Shown in pieces: positions 41,653-51,291 of a DNA stretch of 64,000 nucleotides. The stretch covers positions 4,340,001 to 4,404,000 of the forward strand of contig NZ_AP022561.1 of NCBI RefSeq assembly GCF_010726245.1, read 5' to 3'. The stretch comes from Mycolicibacterium aichiense (GTDB lineage Bacteria; Actinomycetota; Actinomycetes; Mycobacteriales; Mycobacteriaceae). The position numbers were made by a program, and so were the translations under genes. Every line of letters begins with the position of its first letter. Within the stretch, counting starts at the first letter, position 1. The notes below the pieces were generated by a model. It ran no database searches. It was not told where the DNA came from and worked only from the letters and a program-made list of their open reading frames with translations.

Positions 41653-42447
41653 ATGACCGATATCGTCTTCATCCACGGACTGTGGGTATCGCACACTTCC
41701 TGGCAGCCCTGGATCGAGCGGTTCGCCACCGAGGGCCACCGCTCGATCGCGCCGGGTTGGCCGGGCGAAGCGGAAACAGTGACCGCAACCCGCGAAAACC
41801 TCGACGCGCAAGCCGGATTCAGTCTGCGGCAGGTCACCGATCACTTCGCGGCGATCATCGACCAGTTCGATACCCCGCCCATCGCGATCGGGCACTCGTT
41901 CGGTGGTCTGATCGCCCAACTGCTCCTGGGCCAGAACAAGCTTGCCGCCGCGGTGGCCATCAATCCCGCTCCGATCAAGGGCATCCGAGCCCTCCCACTG
42001 GCCCAGTTGCGCTCGGCGTTCCCGGTGCTGGGCAACCCGCTCAACCACGGTCGCGCCAAAGGGCTGACCCGCGGACAGTGGCGTTACGGGTTCGGCAATG
42101 CGCTGAGCGAGACGGAATCCGATGCGCTGTGGGAACAATGGGCGATCCCGTCCCCGTGCAAGCCGCTCTTCGAAGTGGGGACGGCCAACTTCGTGCCGAA
42201 CTCGGCCGCCACCGCGGACACCGCGAACACCGGGCGCGGGCCACTGCTGATCACCGGCGGAACCGAGGACCACACGGTGCCCCTGGTCACCGCGCGGGGC
42301 GCCTACAAGCGGTACGCGAAATCGTCGGCTGTCACCGATTTCCACGAATTCACCGGCAAGGGACATTCCTTGATCGTCGACCACGGCTGGCCGGAGGTCG
42401 CCGATGTCGCGCTCACCTGGCTCAAGGCCCAGAATCTCGGTGCTTGA
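41653..42447 (+). CDS. Alpha/beta hydrolase with Ser nucleophile
   Basis: A 264-residue hydrolase. The oxyanion loop is IVFIHGLWVSHTSWQPW. The nucleophile elbow is PPIAIGHSFGGLIAQLLL (Ser), followed by ITGGTEDHTVPLV (Asp) and TGKGHSLIVDHGWPEV (His). The length fits small esterase, thioesterase or C-C hydrolase types, with no lid large enough for a lipase. It is downstream of the TetR gene and may be under its control. It ends 3 nt before the convergent fbiC stop. Confidence 0.82.
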   Translation: MTDIVFIHGLWVSHTSWQPWIERFATEGHRSIAPGWPGEAETVTATRENLDAQAGFSLRQVTDHFAAIIDQFDTPPIAIGHSFGGLIAQLLLGQNKLAAAVAINPAPIKGIRALPLAQLRSAFPVLGNPLNHGRAKGLTRGQWRYGFGNALSETESDALWEQWAIPSPCKPLFEVGTANFVPNSAATADTANTGRGPLLITGGTEDHTVPLVTARGAYKRYAKSSAVTDFHEFTGKGHSLIVDHGWPEVADVALTWLKAQNLGA

Positions 42448-42450
42448 GCC

Positions 42451-45030
42451 TCAGGCCGCCAGGTCGGTGTAGGTCGTCGTGCGCTGACGCGCCGGACGGC
42501 CGATACCGGCGGCGATCGCCATCAGCTCCTCGGCGGACTTCGCCGAGCCGTTCTCCGAGCCGGCCATCCGCGAGATGGTCTCTTCCATCAGAGTGCCGCC
42601 CAAGTCATTGGCGCCGCCCTGCAGCATAACCTGCGTGCGCTCGACGCCCAGCTTCACCCAAGACGTCTGGATGTGAGAGATCCTGCCGTGCAGCATGATC
42701 CGCGCCAGGGCGTGCACCGCGCGGTTGTCCCGGTGCGTCGGGCCAGGACGTGCTCCGCCGGCGAGGTACAGCGGCGATGACTGGTGCACGAACGGCAGCG
42801 GCACGAACTCGGTGAACCCGCCTGTGCGGTCCTGGATGGCTCTCAGCACGTTGAGATGCCCCACCCAGTGCTTGGGGGTGTCGACGTGGCCGTACATCAT
42901 CGTCGAGCTCGATCGCAGCCCCACCTCGTGCGCGGTGGTCACCACGTCGATCCACTCCGAGGTGGGCAGCTTGCCTTTGGTCAGCACCCAGCGCACCTCG
43001 TCGTCGAGGATCTCCGCGGCGGTGCCGGGAATGGAACCGAGCCCGGCCTCGCGCAGCGAGGTCAGCCATTCGCGCACCGAAAGGCCGCTGCGGGTCACCC
43101 CGTTGGCGATCTCCATCGGCGAGAAGGCATGGACGTGCATCGACGGCACCCGCGCCTTGACCGCCCGCACCAGATCGGCATAACCGGTGACCGGCAGTTC
43201 GGGGTCGATCCCGCCCTGCATGCAGACCTCGGTGGCTCCGGCGACGTGCGCTTCCCACGCACGGTCGGCAACCTCGGAGGTGGACAGCGAGTACGCGTCG
43301 GCATCGCCCTTGCGCTGAGCAAACGCGCAGAACCGGCAGCCGGTGTAGCAGATGTTGGTGAAGTTGATGTTCCGGTTCACCACGAACGTCACGTCATCAC
43401 CGACCGCCTCGCGGCGAAGCGAATCAGCAAGGGCGGCAACCGCATCCATTGCCGGGCCATCGGCGGTGGCCAGAGCCAGGTATTCGTCGTCGCTGCAGCC
43501 CCCCGGGTCGCGTTCGGCCGACCGCAGCGCCGCCAGCACATCGGTGTCGATGCGCTCCGGTGCGCGGGCGGCCAATTCGGAGACCTTCTCCCGGATGGAC
43601 TCCCAGTCCCCGAACGCGCTGCCGAGATCACTGCGGGTCTCGGTCAGCCGGCCCTCGGTGTCGATGGCCGAATGAAGATCGGTGCGGCCCAGGGACTCCG
43701 ACGCCTCGTCGGGTTCCTGCCAGGGCCGGCCCACCGGCTTGGTGTCCAGCGCCCATCCGGTGTCCGGATCGGCCAGCGCATCCACATGTCCGCGCACCCG
43801 GGGATCGATCCACGCCGCACCCGCCTGCACGTACGACGGCTGCGCGGTAAGGCGTTCCACCAGTTCGTAACCCGCCGCGGCAGTCACCGCAGCCAACTCG
43901 TCCAGGGCAGGCCACGGCCGCTCCGGGTTGACGTGGTCGGGCGTCAGCGGCGACACCCCACCCCAGTCGTCGACACCGGCCCCGACCAGCGCCAGGCATT
44001 CCTGCCGCGACACCAGATTCGGCGGCGCCTGAATGCGCATCTTCGGACCGAGCACCAGGCGGCTCACGGCGATCGTGGCCAGGAAGTCGTCGATGCCGGC
44101 ATCGGGTACCGACGCCATCGCGGTGTGGTCCTTGGCCCGGAAGTTCTGCACGATCACTTCCTGAACGTGCCCGAACTCTTTGTGCGAGCGCCGGATCGCG
44201 TGCATGGTCTCGGCGCGCTCGGTCAGCGTCTCACCGATCCCGACGAGCAATCCCGTGGTGAACGGAATCGACAGCCTGCCTGCATCATCCAGCGTCCGCA
44301 GCCGCACCGCGGGATCTTTGTCCGGGCTGCCGTAATGCGCCAGCCCCTTGGTCTCGAACAGCCGCCGCGACGTGGTCTCGAGCATCATGCCCATCGACGG
44401 CGCGACCGGCTTGAGCCGCGACAGCTCGGTCCAGCTCATCACCCCGGGGTTCAGGTGCGGCAGCAGGCCGGTCTCTTCGAGCACTCGGATCGCCATCGCG
44501 CGCACGTAATCCAAGGTGGAGTCGTAGCCGCGCTCGTCCAGCCACTGTTTGGCCTCGTCCCAGCGGGCCTCAGGACGGTCACCGAGAGTGAAAAGAGCTT
44601 CCTTGCAACCCAATTCCGCGCCCCGACGTGCCACGTCGAGAATCTCGTCGGGCTCCATGAACATGCCCTTGCCCTCGGCACGCAGCTTGCCCGGCACCGT
44701 CACGAAGGTGCAGTAATGGCAGGTATCGCGGCACAGATGAGTAACCGGGATGAACACCTTGCGCGAATAGGTGACCGGCAGGCGCCCGCCAGAGCCCCGG
44801 CGGCCTGCGGAGTCCAGGCCGGCGTCGCGAACCCGGGCCGCGCTTGCACACAGGTCGGCGAGGTCGTCACCGCGGGCGGTCATGGCGATCGCCGCCTCGT
44901 CGACGTTGAGGGCGACACCGTCGCGGGCGCGACGCAGGACGCGTCTCAGCGCAGCGGGCGGCGGAGCATCAGTCCGCTGCGGAACCACCGGCGTGGGCAA
45001 CGGGCTACTTGGCTGCGAGTTCAGGGCCAC
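42451..45030 (-). CDS. fbiC: 7,8-didemethyl-8-hydroxy-5-deazariboflavin (FO) synthase, CofG-CofH fusion
   Basis: An 859-residue bifunctional radical-SAM enzyme that makes FO, the chromophore of coenzyme F420, from tyrosine and the flavin precursor 5-amino-6-ribitylamino-uracil. The N-terminal CofG-like half has the cluster motif CRDTCHYC (C100, C104, C107). The C-terminal CofH-like half has [17 protein letters not shown]. Conserved stretches are [48 protein letters not shown] and [23 protein letters not shown] at 45030 gives a length near that of Rv1173. F420-using enzymes such as the product of the gene at 1450 depend on it. Confidence 0.96.
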   Translation of the reverse strand: MALNSQPSSPLPTPVVPQRTDAPPPAALRRVLRRARDGVALNVDEAAIAMTARGDDLADLCASAARVRDAGLDSAGRRGSGGRLPVTYSRKVFIPVTHLCRDTCHYCTFVTVPGKLRAEGKGMFMEPDEILDVARRGAELGCKEALFTLGDRPEARWDEAKQWLDERGYDSTLDYVRAMAIRVLEETGLLPHLNPGVMSWTELSRLKPVAPSMGMMLETTSRRLFETKGLAHYGSPDKDPAVRLRTLDDAGRLSIPFTTGLLVGIGETLTERAETMHAIRRSHKEFGHVQEVIVQNFRAKDHTAMASVPDAGIDDFLATIAVSRLVLGPKMRIQAPPNLVSRQECLALVGAGVDDWGGVSPLTPDHVNPERPWPALDELAAVTAAAGYELVERLTAQPSYVQAGAAWIDPRVRGHVDALADPDTGWALDTKPVGRPWQEPDEASESLGRTDLHSAIDTEGRLTETRSDLGSAFGDWESIREKVSELAARAPERIDTDVLAALRSAERDPGGCSDDEYLALATADGPAMDAVAALADSLRREAVGDDVTFVVNRNINFTNICYTGCRFCAFAQRKGDADAYSLSTSEVADRAWEAHVAGATEVCMQGGIDPELPVTGYADLVRAVKARVPSMHVHAFSPMEIANGVTRSGLSVREWLTSLREAGLGSIPGTAAEILDDEVRWVLTKGKLPTSEWIDVVTTAHEVGLRSSSTMMYGHVDTPKHWVGHLNVLRAIQDRTGGFTEFVPLPFVHQSSPLYLAGGARPGPTHRDNRAVHALARIMLHGRISHIQTSWVKLGVERTQVMLQGGANDLGGTLMEETISRMAGSENGSAKSAEELMAIAAGIGRPARQRTTTYTDLAA

Positions 45031-45248
45031 TCCCCGGTAACCGTCGACAGCTGAGAAATCATCCGCACGTCCCACAATCTGAAACTCCGGCGACTGACAT
45101 GCTGCACACAGTAGTCCTCGCACGTGGCCGCGCGACCTTGCCCGTCGGGCCCGCTCAGTGACCGGGACACGGCGACAAAATCTGTAACACTTACGCGCAC
45201 GCAACGTAAATTGTCAGTATTAGCTGTGTCTGAAGCAGGGGGTTCGCC

Positions 45249-46196
45249 ATGACCGTGTCCGTCCGTTCATATCTGACCGCTGGGATAGCGGCGGCGGTCG
45301 TCGGCGCCGTGGCATTGACGCCCGTGCAGCCCTCGGCGCCGGCCGCGATGTCGCTGGACTCCGTCCGCCTCTCAGCGGCGGTTCAGCCGCTGGTCAACCA
45401 GGTCAATGCCGCCGCAGCCACCATCGGCGCGCCGGACGTCGCCCCGTCACCCGGCCGGCCCGCAGCAGCCAAGACAGCGCAGGCGAACAATGCCGCCTCG
45501 GACGCCATCGACGCGGCCTATCAGTGGGTCCTCTACTGGGGCAATTATTTCGCCCTGGACCTGGGCCCGTATTTACTCGGATGGATCCCGTTCGGTTATC
45601 TCATCAGCGATCAGATCTACATCTGGTACCCCAACTTCACCGTCCCGGTGGCCAACAGCGTCGTCTACGACTTCCTGGACCCGGTGGTCAACGACTTCTG
45701 GAACCCGACGGTCTGGCGCAACGGGCTGACCGCGATCGCCCAGACCACCCTGAACAGCCTCGGCGTGGTCGGCACCCAGGAGGTCGCGTACTTCTGGAGC
45801 CTGCAGTGGTTCCCGTTCCCGCTGCCGCCGTTGCCGCCGCTGCCGTTCGCAGCGCTGAAGACGCCTGCCGCGGCCGCGAGCGCCGGCGCCGCCGTCGAGC
45901 AGAAGACCGAAACGGCGACCGCCAAGTCCGGCCTCGCCCATTCCGGCCGTCCGCAGGCGGTCACCCAGACGGCCGACGCAGCCGACGACACCGCCGTCAC
46001 CGCGCAGGCGGTCACCGACACCAACAGCTCGGTGGACACCCCCGCGCCGAAGGTCGTCAGCACCAACAAGTCCGCCAAGGCGGACAGCAGCGCCAGTTCG
46101 GACAAGGGTGGCTCGACCAAGTCGGGTGCCACATCCGGCGCCAAGAAGTCGACGGGCGGTTCGGCGCGAAGCAAGGCCGCGAAGGGCAACAGCTAG
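45249..46196 (+). CDS. Exported protein with Lys/Ser/Thr-rich tail (paralogue 1)
   Basis: A 315-residue protein. A signal-like helix (SYLTAGIAAAVVGAVALTPV, then QPSAPAAMS) is followed by an aromatic-rich middle (DAAYQWVLYWGNYFALDLGP, IPFGYLISDQIYIWYPNF, QWFPFPLPPLPPLPF). The tail of about 90 residues is low complexity, rich in Ser, Thr, Ala and Lys, ending KAAKGNS. The tail might bind the cell wall or acidic surfaces. Two related genes lie at 50102 and 51292. The position after fbiC is where M. tuberculosis has a PE gene, but no PE motif is seen here. Function unknown. Confidence 0.72.
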   Translation: MTVSVRSYLTAGIAAAVVGAVALTPVQPSAPAAMSLDSVRLSAAVQPLVNQVNAAAATIGAPDVAPSPGRPAAAKTAQANNAASDAIDAAYQWVLYWGNYFALDLGPYLLGWIPFGYLISDQIYIWYPNFTVPVANSVVYDFLDPVVNDFWNPTVWRNGLTAIAQTTLNSLGVVGTQEVAYFWSLQWFPFPLPPLPPLPFAALKTPAAAASAGAAVEQKTETATAKSGLAHSGRPQAVTQTADAADDTAVTAQAVTDTNSSVDTPAPKVVSTNKSAKADSSASSDKGGSTKSGATSGAKKSTGGSARSKAAKGNS

Positions 46197-46633
46197 CGGG
46201 TGCGCCGCCATAAGAACACCGCGGGCGGCGCGGCACCCAACGCCAGGAAGATCAGCACCGAGTAGGCCATCACTCCGGGGCCGCCGAAGACGATGTCACC
46301 GCCCGGCCCGCCCAGGGTCAGCGCGGCGACGGTGACCAGCCACGTCATCAGCGGTAGCGCGGCAAGGCGGTCGGAGTCCGTCCAGTGGCCGGCCGCCCAC
46401 ACCAGGGCGAGATTCACCAGACCACTGACCAGCGCGCTGATCGGCACCGGCACCCCGCCCAGATAAAGCGGCAGGAACAGCGCGCCGGCGACGGCCGAGA
46501 GCACGCCGTCGACGGCCAGCAGGGCGAGCACCACCGTGCGGATGGCCGGGTCCGTCGTGCCCGGGTCGTCGGCGACCTCAACGGAGCGTGTGGCGCGGCG
46601 CGGTCCCGCCGGGGTCGATCGAGGTCGGTTCAA
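46193..46633 (-). CDS. Small membrane protein (Rv1171-like)
   Basis: A 146-residue protein with four hydrophobic helices (TVVLALLAVDGVLSAVAGAL, LVSGLVNLALVWAAG, MTWLVTVAALTL, VMAYSVLIFLALGAAP) and a basic C-terminus (WRRTR). Function unknown. The TTG at 46633 lies one nucleotide after the mshB stop, which suggests coupled re-initiation. It also gives exactly the length I recall for Rv1171, which sits in the same place. It overlaps the exported protein gene convergently by 4 nt. Confidence 0.78.
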   Translation of the reverse strand: MNRPRSTPAGPRRATRSVEVADDPGTTDPAIRTVVLALLAVDGVLSAVAGALFLPLYLGGVPVPISALVSGLVNLALVWAAGHWTDSDRLAALPLMTWLVTVAALTLGGPGGDIVFGGPGVMAYSVLIFLALGAAPPAVFLWRRTR

Positions 46634-46634
46634 C

Positions 46635-47501
46635 CTAGTGCCCGAAGCCGAGTCCGCCGAGAAGGTCGGTCTCCCAACCCCGCTCGTCGGTCGGGCCCGC
46701 TGCGCCCTCGACGAGGACATAGTGTTCGGCGGCCAGCACGGGCAGCACGAGCTTGTTGGACAGCGTGAACGCCCGCCTGGTCGGACCGACCAGCATCTGG
46801 GTGGCATGGGCCGCGATCGCGTCGACCTTGGCGTCGACATGCTCGGGCGCCTCGACGATCGCAGTGATCTTGTCGTCGGGGAAACCGAACTCCACGTCGG
46901 CGGGCGGCATGATCCAGTCGGACAGCACGTCGTCGGGGCGCAGCGCGTTGACGCCGTCCCGAAAAGCGCTGGCGCAGATGACACCCCAGTAGAACTTCGG
47001 CACCCTCCAGGTCGCGGCCGCGACCGCGGCGGTGGTGATCGTGTGAGTCTGGACATGGTCGGGGTGGCCGTAGCCGCCGCCCGGGTCGTAGGTGGCGACG
47101 ACGTGCGGGCGCAGTTCGTCGATGACGTCGGCCAGCAGTCCGACTGCTTCGTCGACGTCGGCGTCGACGAACTTGGTGTGCTTGCGCGCCGGGGTGCCGG
47201 GCATGCCCGAGTCGCGCCACTTGCCCGCGCCGCCGAGGAACCGCGGGCCGGACAGTCCCAGCGCCGCAAGGGCCGTCGTCAGTTCCCCGATTCGGTAGCC
47301 GCCCAACTGATCCGCCTCGTCGACGGCGAGTCGCAGCCAACGGTCATCGATGATCTCGCCCTCTTCACCGAGGGTGCAGGTGACGACGGTGACCTCGGCG
47401 CCGCGTTGCGCGTAGCGCGCGATGGTCACCCCGTTGTTCATCGTCTCGTCGTCCGGGTGGGCGTGTACGAACAACAGTCGCGGGGTTTCCTGCTCAGCCA
47501 C
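46635..47501 (-). CDS. mshB: GlcNAc-Ins deacetylase of mycothiol synthesis
   Basis: A 288-residue zinc deacetylase of the LmbE/PIG-L family. It removes acetyl from 1-D-myo-inosityl-2-acetamido-2-deoxyglucopyranoside, the second step of mycothiol synthesis. Zinc motifs are [15 protein letters not shown] (AHPDD) and [33 protein letters not shown] and [17 protein letters not shown] hold substrate-binding residues, and [13 protein letters not shown] is the conserved end. The GTG at 47501 fits the known N-terminus; a GTG at 47510 is possible. It forms a pair with the Rv1171-like gene, as in Rv1170-Rv1171. Confidence 0.94.
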   Translation of the reverse strand: MAEQETPRLLFVHAHPDDETMNNGVTIARYAQRGAEVTVVTCTLGEEGEIIDDRWLRLAVDEADQLGGYRIGELTTALAALGLSGPRFLGGAGKWRDSGMPGTPARKHTKFVDADVDEAVGLLADVIDELRPHVVATYDPGGGYGHPDHVQTHTITTAAVAAATWRVPKFYWGVICASAFRDGVNALRPDDVLSDWIMPPADVEFGFPDDKITAIVEAPEHVDAKVDAIAAHATQMLVGPTRRAFTLSNKLVLPVLAAEHYVLVEGAAGPTDERGWETDLLGGLGFGH

Positions 47502-47541
47502 GTCGGCCACCCTACCGGCGCACGTGGCATAGATTCGGCCC

Positions 47542-48792
47542 GTGAACCGGCGCCACCTGGAGTTCGGCTGCGCGGTCGTCGCGATCGGGCTGCTGGCCGG
47601 GCTCGCCGGCGCCGCGACCACCCTGCTGTTGCACGCCGTCGAGCACCTCACGTTCCACTACAGCTTCGGGACCCTGCTGGACGGAGTGACGGGCTCGAGT
47701 CCGGTGCGCCGCGCGGTCGGCCCCACGATCGGCGGAGCGCTCGCCGGCCTCGGCTGGTGGCTGCTGCGGCGACGCACCCGGGTGCCGTCCTTGTCCGAGG
47801 CCATCGAGTCTCCGCGACCGATGCCGCGGCTCGCGTTGTCGCTCGACGCCTGCCTGCAGGTGTTGCTGGTGGGCGCCGGCGCGTCGCTCGGCCGGGAGGG
47901 CGCACCCCGCCAGTTCGCCGCCGCGCTCGGCGATCTGGGCACCTCCAGGTGGGCGCTCACCGCCGGCGATCGCCGGATCCTGCTCGGCTGCGCGGCCGGG
48001 GCCGGGTTGGCGGCGGTGTACAGCGTGCCGATGGGCGGCGCGCTGTTCGCCATCCAGATCGTGCTGGGCAGCTGGAGCCTGCGCACCGTCGGAACAGCGA
48101 TGATCACCTCCAGCATCGCGGTGGCGGTGGCCGCACCGGTCACCCATCTGGAGGTGCCGCTGCATTGGCCCGATCCCGAACTGTCCTATCTGCTGACCGG
48201 GTTCGCCGTACTGATCTCCCCGCTGGCGCTCGCGGTGGGCCGGGGTTTCAACCGGCTGATGCAGTACGCGAAGGCTCACCGGGTCGGCGACTCCTGGCTG
48301 CTGATCCCCGCGATCGCCGCAGCCGGACTGCTGGTCGGTGTGCTGTCGCACTGGTGGCCCGAACTGCCGGGCAACGGCAAGAGCGTGCTGACCGTGAGCG
48401 TCGCCTCCGGGCTGACGCTGGCCTCGGCCGGGACGCTGCTGGTGCTCAAGCCGCTGGTGACCGCACTGTTCCTGCGCGCGGGCGCGGTCGGCGGCATGTT
48501 GACGCCAGCATTGGCAACCGGCGCGGCGATGGGTTCGCTGGTGGCCATGGCGATCAACGCCTGGACGCCGGTGACGGTCAGCGTCCCGGCGGTGTCACTG
48601 GCCTGCGCCGCGGGCGTACTCGCCGTCACTCAGGGTGCTCCCGCCTGGGCGGCGCTGTTCGTGTGGGAGCTGGCCCATCCCCCGTGGTGGCTGCTGATCG
48701 TCTTCGCCGCCGCCGCGGGCGCCGCCAGTGTGCTCGACGGTCTACTCACCCGGCGCCGCGAAATTCCGGTGAACGAGCAAACCGATCACTGA
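47542..48792 (+). CDS. CLC-type chloride channel/transporter
   Basis: A 416-residue membrane protein with about ten helices. The CLC filter motif is [16 protein letters not shown], containing the gating Glu of GREGxP. A second is [18 protein letters not shown], matching the GxFxP region. The usual GSGIP segment is replaced by [11 protein letters not shown], so the central anion site is atypical. The pattern of internal duplication ([37 protein letters not shown]) is as expected. It may exchange chloride or another small anion for protons. GTG at 47542; divergent from mshB, with 40 nt between. Confidence 0.85.
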   Translation: MNRRHLEFGCAVVAIGLLAGLAGAATTLLLHAVEHLTFHYSFGTLLDGVTGSSPVRRAVGPTIGGALAGLGWWLLRRRTRVPSLSEAIESPRPMPRLALSLDACLQVLLVGAGASLGREGAPRQFAAALGDLGTSRWALTAGDRRILLGCAAGAGLAAVYSVPMGGALFAIQIVLGSWSLRTVGTAMITSSIAVAVAAPVTHLEVPLHWPDPELSYLLTGFAVLISPLALAVGRGFNRLMQYAKAHRVGDSWLLIPAIAAAGLLVGVLSHWWPELPGNGKSVLTVSVASGLTLASAGTLLVLKPLVTALFLRAGAVGGMLTPALATGAAMGSLVAMAINAWTPVTVSVPAVSLACAAGVLAVTQGAPAWAALFVWELAHPPWWLLIVFAAAAGAASVLDGLLTRRREIPVNEQTDH

Positions 48793-48824
48793 CAACCGCC
48801 GCCGGATCGGGTAGAAGGACTCAC

Positions 48825-49880
48825 GTGGAAGACGTGCCGCTGTCCCCGACCGCCGATCCATCGCTTCAGAGCGCGATGACGCGCCGGCTGCTCCGGCGTT
48901 CGGTCGCCACCGGCGAGATCAGCCTGCCCGCCGTGCCCGGCCTGCTCGAGGCATACGTGACCATGTGCGCCAACCTGTTCGCGGCGTTGGGCAGTGAATT
49001 CACCGTCGAGCAGGTCGACGAACTCCGCGGCATCCTGCGCGACCAGCTGACCGAGGCGTTCGGCGCGTCGCCGCGCTCGGAGATCGTCATCTCGTATGCG
49101 GCCCCGGTCGGAACGGTGCTGAACTACCACGTCAAGAGCCGCTGGTGGACGGTCGAAGGCGCGTACGAGAACTGGATCGCCACCCGCGAACCACCGCTGT
49201 TCGGATCCGAACCCGACGCCCGGGTGTGGGCGCTGGCCGGCGAAGCGGCCGACCCCCGCTCGTGTCCGATCCTGGATCTGGGTGCGGGAACCGGACGCAA
49301 CGCATTGGCGCTGGCGCGCCGCGGCCACGACGTCGACGCGGTGGAGATGACGGCGTCGTTCGCCGAGAGCATCCGCGAGGCTGCACAGAGTGAGTCGCTG
49401 GCAGTACGGGTGTTGCAGCGCGACATCTTCGCGACGATGGATGATCTGCGCCGCGACTACCGCCTGATTTTGCTGTCGGAGGTGGTGTCGGACTTCCGGT
49501 CGACTGATCAGCTCCGCGGGATCTTCGAGTTGGCCTCCCACTGCCTGGCCCCGGGGGGTCGGCTGGTGTTCAACGCCTTCGTCGCGCACCGCGCTTACAC
49601 CCCGGACGACGGGGCCCTGCAGCTGGGCCAACAGTGCTACACGACGATCTTCACCCAACCCCAGATGGCGGCTGCGCTCGCCGGGTCTGCGCTGGCACTG
49701 GTGTCGGACGTGTCGGTCTACGACTACGAGAAGGACCATCTGCCTGCCGGGACCTGGCCGCCGACCAGCTGGTACGCCGAATGGGTCAGTGGGCTGGACG
49801 TGTTCGACGTGCCCCGCGATCAACGCCCGGTCGAGATGCGGTGGCTGGTGTACGAAAAATCGAGCGTGCCGCCGGTGTGA
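48825..49880 (+). CDS. SAM-dependent methyltransferase
   Basis: A 351-residue protein. Residues 1-130 form an all-helical extension with unclear role. The class I methyltransferase core then begins with motif I ILDLGAGTGRNALALARRGH, motif II-like VDAVEMT, YRLILLSEVVSDFRSTDQLR (motif IV area) and SHCLAPGGRLVFNAFVAH (post motif). The substrate is not evident. GTG at 48825 has AGAAGG about 6 nt upstream. The gene follows the CLC gene by 32 nt on the same strand, probably in the same transcript. Confidence 0.85.
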   Translation: MEDVPLSPTADPSLQSAMTRRLLRRSVATGEISLPAVPGLLEAYVTMCANLFAALGSEFTVEQVDELRGILRDQLTEAFGASPRSEIVISYAAPVGTVLNYHVKSRWWTVEGAYENWIATREPPLFGSEPDARVWALAGEAADPRSCPILDLGAGTGRNALALARRGHDVDAVEMTASFAESIREAAQSESLAVRVLQRDIFATMDDLRRDYRLILLSEVVSDFRSTDQLRGIFELASHCLAPGGRLVFNAFVAHRAYTPDDGALQLGQQCYTTIFTQPQMAAALAGSALALVSDVSVYDYEKDHLPAGTWPPTSWYAEWVSGLDVFDVPRDQRPVEMRWLVYEKSSVPPV

Positions 49881-50101
49881 GGCACCAGAATTAGCCAGTC
49901 TGTGCGTATGCAAATTTCCTCAGCCGCCCTTAAGGTACCGGCCGTCCTAAATGGGTTGGCTCACAAGGATTTTCTGGCCCCCACCTCGGTAAACAGGAAT
50001 TTTCGCTTAAAAAAATTCTCAGGCGGTGTCTTTACCCTTATCAGCCTATTCTCAGGTATCGTTCTCCTAGCCGTGCCGCAAACACGGATTAGGGAGACGG
50101 C

Positions 50102-51163
50102 ATGCGACGGGCGTTGGGGCCATTCCTCACTACAGGGGTGGCACTCGTGGCGGCGACTGTGGTCGTGGCCAACCCCCTCGCGCCTCCATCCAGGGACATG
50201 CAGATCTCCACGACGCAGCTGTCCACCAGCCCCGATTTGCTCAGTCCGTCCGATAAATCCCTGCTCAGCGCACTGACGCCGAAGTTGCCGAGTTCGGACA
50301 TCGGCCCTGCGCTCGCGCAGATCCTGGCCGCCCTGGCCGCGGACGCCGATCGCATCAGCCGCGAGGTCAGCTCGGCGATCAATCCCGAACCGTCGGTCGT
50401 CGCGGCCCTCCCCGAGCAAACTGCTTACCGGCCAGAACCGATCGGGTCCGGCTTCGTCGAGTCGGCAAACGCCACTCCTGTCCCATCCACCACGGGATTT
50501 GTCACCTCGGTCGTCAGTTCCGACGTGGTGCAGGCGCTCAATGGCCTGGTCTTGGACACCTCATATCTCGGCGGAAAAGTCGTCGAGGCGGCCTACGCCG
50601 TGGTGGCGGTGATCATCCGCGTTCCGCAATTCGTCGTGACCGCTGCTCTGGATCTGCTCGCCGGCGACATCGCCGGCGCGCTGGACACCGTCAAAGCCGC
50701 GATCCGGGCGTTCTGGGGCCCGGGGCTGATCATTCTCGACGGGATCAGGGACGTTCTGTACGGGCGTCGGCCGCCGGCCATCCCACCGCCCGCGGCACTG
50801 AAGAATCTGGTCGCCTCGGCGACCGCCGGCGCAGGGACCGAGGCCAAACCGGTTACCAGTGAGCCGGCCACCGATACCGCGACACCGGAGCCGTCCGGCC
50901 AGAACAACAAGGCCGGCTCCGCTCGTAAACCGGACACCACGCCGACGGCGGCCAGTTTGCGGCCCACCACCACGACGTCCCCCGCGACCAAGTCGACCGA
51001 CTCCAGCGACTCGGGCACCGGCACGACAACCCCGACCAAGGGCCGCGGTGACAGCAAGCCGGCGACGGGGACCACCCGCTCGACGGCGGGGTCGGCCCGG
51101 GACTCGAAGACTTCTTCGTCCAGTTCGTCGGGATCTTCCGGCGCCGGCTCGTCGACCGACTGA
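50102..51163 (+). CDS. Exported protein with Ser/Thr-rich tail (paralogue 2)
   Basis: A 353-residue protein. The N-terminal signal is GPFLTTGVALVAATVVVANP followed by LAPPSRDMQIS. A helical middle has SDVVQALNGLVLDTSYLGGK, the amphipathic VVEAAYAVVAVIIRVPQFVV, and ALDLLAGDIAGALDTVKAAI. The last 120 residues are Ser/Thr/Ala/Pro-rich with scattered Lys and Arg, ending SSSSSSGSSGAGSSTD. AGGGAGA precedes the ATG. The layout (signal, hydrophobic core, polar tail) is like the genes at 45249 and 51292. No known domain is seen. Outer-membrane or cell-wall location is inferred. Confidence 0.7.
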   Translation: MRRALGPFLTTGVALVAATVVVANPLAPPSRDMQISTTQLSTSPDLLSPSDKSLLSALTPKLPSSDIGPALAQILAALAADADRISREVSSAINPEPSVVAALPEQTAYRPEPIGSGFVESANATPVPSTTGFVTSVVSSDVVQALNGLVLDTSYLGGKVVEAAYAVVAVIIRVPQFVVTAALDLLAGDIAGALDTVKAAIRAFWGPGLIILDGIRDVLYGRRPPAIPPPAALKNLVASATAGAGTEAKPVTSEPATDTATPEPSGQNNKAGSARKPDTTPTAASLRPTTTTSPATKSTDSSDSGTGTTTPTKGRGDSKPATGTTRSTAGSARDSKTSSSSSSGSSGAGSSTD

Positions 51164-51291
51164 CGGCGCCCGCGCGGGCCGAACTGGTTGTCCGCTCAAA
51201 CACCGTTCGCCACTTCTGCCAACTCGCAGTTTGTCAGTTTGCTGTCAGGTAAGTTTCGCCTGGTCGGTATACCTCGGCGAAGGAGCCAGAA

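Noticed and set aside
42784..45054. 756-codon frame antisense to fbiC
   Set aside because: It mirrors fbiC codon usage. The fbiC frame holds both radical-SAM motifs, and this one holds none.
45031..45248. Possible RNA gene between fbiC and exported protein
   Set aside because: No stable hairpin series or tRNA-like pattern; treated as a divergent promoter region.
46634..47269. Extension of the Rv1171-like gene through mshB
   Set aside because: It is a shadow of mshB; the TTG at 46633 gives the expected length.
49902..50276. Small open frame of 124 codons before the exported-protein gene
   Set aside because: It runs into the next gene in another phase, has no ribosome site and no recognisable motif.
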